64,000 bases of DNA from Streptomyces niveus (lineage in GTDB: Bacteria; Actinomycetota; Actinomycetes; Streptomycetales; Streptomycetaceae): positions 2,294,001 to 2,358,000 of the forward strand of contig NZ_CP018047.1 in assembly GCF_002009175.1 (NCBI RefSeq), in the 5' to 3' direction. Shown here in pieces: positions 59,505-64,000 of this stretch (positions within the stretch are counted from its first letter, which is position 1; each line of letters opens with the position of its first letter). Under the pieces are notes generated by a model. That model saw only the letters and a program-made list of their open reading frames with translations, was not told the DNA's origin and searched no databases. Made by a program: the position numbers and the translations under genes.

Positions 59505-61469
59505 CTACTCGCCCTTCACCTGGATCCACTTCGCCTCCGACGACACCCCCGCCTCGTCCGTCACGAACAGCATGTACCAGCCGGGCGGCACCAGCGTCGG
59601 GTCCGACGGGACGTCCACCGTCACCGAGCCGCCGCGCTTGGTCAGGGCGAGGTCGATCGAGCGCTGCTCCACGTCCGTGCTGTGCGTGACCGCGCTCGGT
59701 CGCATCAGCCGCGCCTTCTCGATCCGCTGGGAGTTCTCCGTACGGAAGGTGGCGCGCCCGTTCTGGTCGAGTTCCGTCGGCCCCTCCTCCAGCACCGGCC
59801 GCGCCTTCTCGCGTTCGCCTTCCAAGGAGGGCGGCGTGTAGATCTCGACGCGCTGCTCGAAGGTGCCGAGTTTCGTGTTGTCGGCGTCGTCGAAGAGCGG
59901 GTCGGAGCCGAAGGTCGCGACCCGCCCGTCGGGCAGCAGCAGCGCCTCGGAGTGGTAGTTGCGGCCGACCGTCGGATCGGCCGCCTTCTTGAAGGTGTTC
60001 GTCCTCGGGTCGTAGAACTGCGCCTTGAGGATGTCGCTGGCGCTGCGCCCCCGGTAGTCGGACGAACCGCCGCTGGTGAAGACCGTGTCGTCCGGCATGA
60101 TCACGCTGCTGAGATAGCGCGTCCCCTGCGGCAGGTCCGGACCGGGCCGGAACACCGGGCTGTCCTCGTTCAGGTCCACGATCGCCGTACGGGACGTGGA
60201 CCTGGACGACTCGCCGACCCCGCCGCCGCCCATGACCATCACCCGCTGGTCCTGCGCGGGAGGCAGCACCAGCGAGGCCGAGGTCTCCGTCTGGTCGAGC
60301 CGGCTGAGCCCGTCGACCTTCGTGAAGATGTTCTTGTCCAGGTCCCACAGACCCGGCTGGCGGCCCGCCGTGGCGGGCCCGTAACCCGCGTTCGAGCCCG
60401 AGTAGAAGACCTTGCCGCCCTTGGTGAGGAAGAGCGCGGGATACGTCGGGAAGTAGCGCGTCGGGCCCTTGGACCACTTCTTGGACCTGGGGTCGTAGAT
60501 CTCGTTGTCCCCGGTCAGTACGGCGCCGACGTCGTCCAGGCCCGACACGGCGAGCACCCGGCCGTCCTCCAGGGTGACCAGCGTCGGGTACCAGCGGGCG
60601 TCCTTCATCGGGTCGACCCGGATGTACCTCTCCGCGACCGGATCGAACTCGTACGCGGCCTTGATCCCCTGGAAGTCCTGCTTCTCCGTGGTCAGCTTCT
60701 GCGCCAGGCCGTAGTGGTTCTCCGCGTCCTTGCCCTTGAGACCGACGATCTCGTACTGCGCCGCCTCGGTCGTCAGCGCCCGCGGCCCCTTCTCCACCGC
60801 CTCCACGAAGACGCGCGCCTCCCCCGCCGTGACCTTCGTCTTCCACGGCAGCATCCGGCCGCTCTCGGCGTACGAGATCTTGAAGTCCCGCTTCGCCTTG
60901 GGCACGGTGACGTCGAACTTGCTCACGTACTCGACCCCGGACGGCGAGCGGAAGCGGGTGCCCTTCTTGAAGGTCCGCTCCTTGTCCGGGTTCTCGTTCT
61001 TGACGCGCATGCCGCCGCCCGCGCGGTTGACCTCCCCGTCGAGGACCTCGTAGCGCGCGGTGCCGCCGGCCACCAGCAGCCGCCCGTCGGGCAGTTGGGA
61101 GTGCCCGGAGCAGAAGAAGTCCTCGGGGGTGGGGATCTTCCGGTAGGAGTTGTCCGCCGGGTCCCACAGGACGGTCTCGAAGGTGCCCGCGTCGAACTTC
61201 TCCTGGCTGTTGCCGGATCCGGCGATGAGGAGCACCTTGCCGGTGTGCAGCAGCGCGGCGTGGATCGCGTTGGTGCGGTACTCCTCGGGGACGTCCAGCA
61301 CCTCCCAGGAGCCGTACCGCGCCTTGTAGCCGGGCTGCGCGATCTTGTACGCGTGGTACTTCTCCTGAGCGAAGGAGATGGCGGCCGGCGCGTTCAGCGA
61401 CATGAGCACCAGCACGGCGCCACCGCCGAGCAGCGTCTTCTTGAACTTGCGCGAGGGCCGGTAGGCCAT
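59505..61469 (-). CDS. glxA: GlxA copper-radical oxidase (galactose-oxidase-like)
   Basis: The 654-aa protein starts at the ATG (61469); its N-terminal hydrophobic span (TLLGGGAVLVLMSLNAPAAISFA) is an uncleaved anchor or signal. The seven-bladed kelch propeller holds the copper-site candidates: Cys in DFFCSGHSQLPDG (Tyr-Cys crosslink partner), Tyr in RWYPTLVTLEDG, Tyr-His in RNYHSEALLLPDG, and His in SAVTHSTDVEQR. The C-terminal Ig-like domain ends in PPGWYMLFVTDEAGVSSEAKWIQV. GlxA oxidises or matures the CslA glucan and is needed for normal hyphal tip growth in S. lividans and S. coelicolor. It follows cslA by three bp, so the two are co-transcribed. Confidence 0.95.
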   Translation of the reverse strand: MAYRPSRKFKKTLLGGGAVLVLMSLNAPAAISFAQEKYHAYKIAQPGYKARYGSWEVLDVPEEYRTNAIHAALLHTGKVLLIAGSGNSQEKFDAGTFETVLWDPADNSYRKIPTPEDFFCSGHSQLPDGRLLVAGGTARYEVLDGEVNRAGGGMRVKNENPDKERTFKKGTRFRSPSGVEYVSKFDVTVPKAKRDFKISYAESGRMLPWKTKVTAGEARVFVEAVEKGPRALTTEAAQYEIVGLKGKDAENHYGLAQKLTTEKQDFQGIKAAYEFDPVAERYIRVDPMKDARWYPTLVTLEDGRVLAVSGLDDVGAVLTGDNEIYDPRSKKWSKGPTRYFPTYPALFLTKGGKVFYSGSNAGYGPATAGRQPGLWDLDKNIFTKVDGLSRLDQTETSASLVLPPAQDQRVMVMGGGGVGESSRSTSRTAIVDLNEDSPVFRPGPDLPQGTRYLSSVIMPDDTVFTSGGSSDYRGRSASDILKAQFYDPRTNTFKKAADPTVGRNYHSEALLLPDGRVATFGSDPLFDDADNTKLGTFEQRVEIYTPPSLEGEREKARPVLEEGPTELDQNGRATFRTENSQRIEKARLMRPSAVTHSTDVEQRSIDLALTKRGGSVTVDVPSDPTLVPPGWYMLFVTDEAGVSSEAKWIQVKGE

Positions 61470-61472
61470 GGC

Positions 61473-63236
61473 TCAGTTCCCTCCTGTCGTCGTGGCGAGC
61501 GCCGGCTCCGTCTGCTCCGGTCCGTCGTCGACGGGCCGCGGCAGGATCCGCGCGGCGTCGCGGCGTCCGCGCAGGGTGGTCACGGCCCAGACGGCGACCG
61601 GGGCGAGCGAGATGACCAGCGCCAGTACGGCCCAGGTGCGCATCGCGGCGTGCGTATGGCCGAAATACACCGACGCCGCGAGTGACGCCGTCAGCACGAC
61701 CGCCCAGAACAGATGCAGCCGGAAGGTCATCAGACGGTCGGCGCTGATCTGGCCGCCCTTGGGGGTGACCACGAACCGGCCACTGGTGCGCAGCACCGCC
61801 GAGCCCAGCGACTTGAGGTAGACCGGCGCGCAGAGGGCGGACATGACCATGCCGGCGACTCCGCCGGACCCCTCGGGCTCGTGGGGCGAGACGTTGTGGC
61901 GCCGGTTCCAGAGGTAGAGGCCGATCTGGCAGGCGGCGGCGTCGCTGTAGAGCATCAGCCAGAGCGAGGACGACACCTGGGTGCCGGAGGCGCCGAGCCA
62001 GAGGAACAGCACGCAGCTGAGGATGCCGAGGAGCCAGTTGATCGCGGTCATCGGGTAGTAGACGAGCATCAGCGTGTAGCTGAGGAGCCGGCCGGGCGGT
62101 ACCCGGAACAGCGCCTTGCCGTACTGCCTGAGGATGGTCTCGTACGTGCCCCGCGACCAGCGGAGCTGCTGGGTGAAGAAGTCGGTCCAGGACTCGGGGC
62201 CCTCGCCCACGGCGAGGACGTCGGGGGTGTAGACGGACCGCCAGTACCGGCCGGTCTGCGGGTTCCTCCCGCGGTGCAGTTCGAAGCCGGTGGCCATGTC
62301 CTCGGTGATGGAGTCGTAGAGGCCGCCGACCTGTTTGAGGGCGGTGATCCGTACGGCGTTGTTCGTGCCGACGAACATGGGCGCGTGGTAGTGGTTGCCG
62401 GCCCGCTGGATCAGCGCGTGGAAGAGGAACTGCTGCGATTCGGCGGCCTTGGTGACCGCCGAGTCGTAGTTGCCGTACACCTGCGGTCCGACGACGAAGG
62501 CGACGTCGGGGTCGCGGAAGAAGCCCAGCATCCTCTCCAGGAAGTTGGCCAGCGGTACGTGGTCGGTGTCGACGGAGGCGAAGAAGTCGTAGTCGTCGCC
62601 GTGCATCGCGAGCCAGGCGTTGTAGTTGCCGTGCTTGGTCCTGGCCTTGTGGACGCCTTTCTTACGGTTCCACTCGGGTACGCCGAGGCGGCTGAAGTGC
62701 CGCACCCCCAGCTCCCGGCAGAGCCGCCGGGCGGAGGGGTCGTCCCCCTCGTCGAGCAGCCAGATGTCGAGGGGCCCGCGGTGGCGCAGGCGTACGGCCC
62801 CTTCGAGGGTGGCCCGCAGCATGGAGAGCGGTTCCTTGCCGGGGACGTACGTGGTGACGAAGGCGACGCGGGTGCCCAGCTCGGCGACCACCGGGACGGG
62901 GTCCCGGGCGACCAGCGTCGCGTGCGCGATGGAGGCGACGTTGACGAGCATGAAGAGGGCGATGAGGCCGATCGACACGAGCATCACGGTGTCGAAGGCG
63001 ACCAGCCAGCGGGCGCCGCCCTCGCGTTCGGTCCAGTGGGTCGGCCAGATCAGATAGACCATCAGTACGCCGGACAGGAGCGGGGCCGTGACCATGAGAG
63101 CGACGGCTCGAACCCGGTGGGGCTCCTGCGCGAGCAGACTCCGGTATCGCACCTGGTAGGCGGTGGCCGGGTCCGGTTCGGTGAGCGGGCCCGCGAGACG
63201 GCTGTGGGTTTCGTAGTCGTAGCCCTCCGGCCGCAC
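61473..63236 (-). CDS. cslA: CslA cellulose-synthase-like glycosyltransferase
   Basis: The 587-aa GT2 membrane enzyme starts at a GTG (63236) behind GGAGG. It polymerises a beta-glucan at growing hyphal tips. Two N-terminal spans (~44-62, ~80-105) lead to the catalytic domain: VAFVTTYVPGKEPLSMLRATL, WLLDEGDDPSARRL, ASVDTDHVPLANFLERML (metal/donor aspartates), ITEDMATGFELH and QQLRWSRGTYE (the Q-x-x-R-W acceptor motif). About five C-terminal spans follow. It is the first gene of the cslA-glxA operon; cslZ converges. Confidence 0.95.
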   Translation of the reverse strand: MRPEGYDYETHSRLAGPLTEPDPATAYQVRYRSLLAQEPHRVRAVALMVTAPLLSGVLMVYLIWPTHWTEREGGARWLVAFDTVMLVSIGLIALFMLVNVASIAHATLVARDPVPVVAELGTRVAFVTTYVPGKEPLSMLRATLEGAVRLRHRGPLDIWLLDEGDDPSARRLCRELGVRHFSRLGVPEWNRKKGVHKARTKHGNYNAWLAMHGDDYDFFASVDTDHVPLANFLERMLGFFRDPDVAFVVGPQVYGNYDSAVTKAAESQQFLFHALIQRAGNHYHAPMFVGTNNAVRITALKQVGGLYDSITEDMATGFELHRGRNPQTGRYWRSVYTPDVLAVGEGPESWTDFFTQQLRWSRGTYETILRQYGKALFRVPPGRLLSYTLMLVYYPMTAINWLLGILSCVLFLWLGASGTQVSSSLWLMLYSDAAACQIGLYLWNRRHNVSPHEPEGSGGVAGMVMSALCAPVYLKSLGSAVLRTSGRFVVTPKGGQISADRLMTFRLHLFWAVVLTASLAASVYFGHTHAAMRTWAVLALVISLAPVAVWAVTTLRGRRDAARILPRPVDDGPEQTEPALATTTGGN

Positions 63237-63256
63237 GGTGCCTCCAGCGATTGGGC

Positions 63257-63290
63257 GAGGTCGATATCCTCAGAAAAGTGGATATACCTC
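63257..63290 (-). promoter_or_regulatory. Imperfect inverted repeat in cslA promoter region
   Basis: GAGGT-CG-ATATCC (63257-63269) faces GGATATACCTC (63280-63290), complementary except for two extra bases, 20-55 bp before the cslA start in A/T-richer sequence. It is a plausible regulator or sigma-factor site. Confidence 0.4.
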
Positions 63291-63369
63291 GGCGTGTCGA
63301 CTGGGGTCGTCCGTGCGAGTGGCGGTAAGGGGCGGCGGATCGCGGGCGGTTAGCGCCCCGTACGACACA

Positions 63370-63409
63370 CGATCGCCGGGCGGGCCGCCCACGGCCCGTC
63401 CGGCGATCG
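63370..63409 (-). terminator. Terminator after the MTH1187 gene
   Basis: Arms 63370-63386 and 63393-63409 pair over 17 bp with one G-U position. The right arm carries dispersed repeat copy 3. Confidence 0.8.
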
Positions 63410-63413
63410 AGGA
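63394..63413. repeat. Dispersed repeat copy 3
   Basis: GCCCGTCCGGCGATCGAGGA, identical to copy 1 and likewise forming the right arm of a terminator. Confidence 0.85.
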
Positions 63414-63427
63414 GACATCACGCCGCG

Positions 63428-63721
63428 TCAGCCGGCGAGGTGCCGTTCCAGCGTCTCGACCTTGGAATTGAGGCCGTCGGTGACACCCGGCCGTACGTCG
63501 GCCTTCAGGACGAGCGAGACGCGCGGGGCCCGCGCCTCGACGGCGGCGACCGCCCGCTTGACCACGTCCATCACCTCGTCCCACTCGCCCTCGACGGAGG
63601 TGAACATGGCGTCGGTGTGGTTCGGCAGCCCGGACTCACGTACGACCCGGACGGCGTCGGCGACGTACTCCCCCACGTCCTCGCCCACACCGAGCGGCGT
63701 GATGGAGAAGGCGACGATCAT
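63428..63721 (-). CDS. MTH1187-family thiamine-binding protein
   Basis: The 97-aa UPF0045/MTH1187 protein ([54 protein letters not shown]) has the ferredoxin-like fold whose members bind thiamine or HMP. Its ATG (63721) overlaps the stop of the DUF3817 gene (ATGA), so they are coupled. A terminator with a dispersed repeat follows. Cellular role is not settled. Confidence 0.9.
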   Translation of the reverse strand: MIVAFSITPLGVGEDVGEYVADAVRVVRESGLPNHTDAMFTSVEGEWDEVMDVVKRAVAAVEARAPRVSLVLKADVRPGVTDGLNSKVETLERHLAG

Positions 63722-64000
63722 GCGCTGACCTTGCCCTCGCGGCGGGCGCGCGAGGCGATGATCTCGTCCTCGGCCTCACGCTTGAGCTTGCGCTCGGCGA
63801 AGAAGCCGCCGGCGGGCAGGACCGACAGCGCGAAGTAGAGGGCGGCTGTGCCCAGCGACCACTTGGTGCGCCTCCAGGCGTCCAGCCAGAAGATCACGTA
63901 CAGGACGAAGAGCAGCCCGTGGACGGCGCCCATCACCGGGACGGCGTTGAAGTCCGTCGTGCGCTTGAGCACGGAGCAGACGAGCAGCAGCAGGAAGGAC
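63718..64000 (-). CDS. DUF3817 membrane protein (copy 2, 5' truncated by window edge)
   Basis: The minus-strand frame stays open to the window end, reading [17 protein letters not shown] before the internal GTG at 63972, so the start lies outside. Conserved core: [53 protein letters not shown]. It has the same HG-x-LF-x-x-Y layout as the copy at 54976-55302 and is translationally coupled to the thiamine-binding protein gene. Confidence 0.88.
   Translation of the reverse strand, partial: SFLLLLVCSVLKRTTDFNAVPVMGAVHGLLFVLYVIFWLDAWRRTKWSLGTAALYFALSVLPAGGFFAERKLKREAEDEIIASRARREGKVSA

Noticed and set aside
1..64000. CRISPR arrays, prophage, insertion sequences, tRNA or rRNA genes
   Set aside because: I looked for regular spaced repeats, transposase or integrase motifs and cloverleaf sequences and found none.
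1..64000. TTA (bldA-dependent) codons
   Set aside because: I saw none in the spots I checked by eye, but I did not count every codon, so I make no claim.

Overview
This window is high-GC actinobacterial chromosome, almost certainly Streptomyces. The signs are the extreme third-position G/C bias, frequent GTG (and two TTG) starts behind AGGAGG-type ribosome sites, many ATGA/GTGA stop-start overlaps, long GC-rich hairpins between genes, and Streptomyces-typical gene sets (the GlgE maltosyltransferase cluster, CslA/GlxA, DUF6230/DUF6114, isobutyryl-CoA mutase). As I recall it, most of the gene order from about 1 kb to 56 kb follows the SCO5447-to-SCO5413 part of the S. coelicolor core. I saw no phage, transposon, CRISPR array, tRNA or rRNA.

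Layout. 1-6.4 kb: the end of a methyltransferase, a secreted M4 metalloprotease, a membrane-anchored HTH regulator and a secreted alginate-lyase-like enzyme under a chitinase/DasR-type operator. 6.6-26.2 kb: the alpha-glucan block glgP | glgE-treS-mak-glgB. It links glycogen, maltose-1-phosphate and trehalose: GlgP degrades linear glucan, TreS and maltokinase make maltose-1-phosphate, GlgE polymerises it and GlgB branches it. Between glgP and glgE sits an 8-kb accessory island (about 9.5-17.6 kb) with two flavin hydroxylases, a PrnB/dioxygenase-fold protein, an exporter, an AraC regulator and an NmrA reductase; it looks like an uncharacterised aromatic or indole metabolite pathway. 26.2-31.5 kb: a HelD-type RNA polymerase helicase with a 58-aa membrane peptide downstream, a probable small RNA, a MerR-thioredoxin operon, a membrane protein-GntR operon and a small DUF6415-like gene.

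31.6-41.4 kb: a GH16 beta-glucanase with a LacI-type operator, the C4-dicarboxylate transporter dctA divergent from its two-component system, an LLM flavin oxidoreductase and a sugar ABC importer. 41.5-47.6 kb: a central-carbon block, pfkA divergent from pta-ackA-pyk. 47.6-52.8 kb: a three-gene envelope operon (DUF6230, DUF6114 and an acidic anchored protein), a YbbN-like thioredoxin/TPR protein and a TetR regulator. 53.1-58.3 kb: icmA under a 22-bp palindrome, a DUF3817 protein, a MarR-MFS pair and an ArsR-type regulator. 58.4-63.2 kb: the cslZ-glxA-cslA locus that makes and modifies the hyphal-tip glucan. The right edge holds a thiamine-binding MTH1187 protein and a second, truncated DUF3817 gene.

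The strongest leads are the accessory island inside the glucan locus, a small RNA bounded by a near-consensus promoter and a U-tailed terminator beside helD, the icmA palindrome, the unstudied DUF6230/DUF6114 operon, and a dispersed 20-bp repeat found three times, once inside a coding region.
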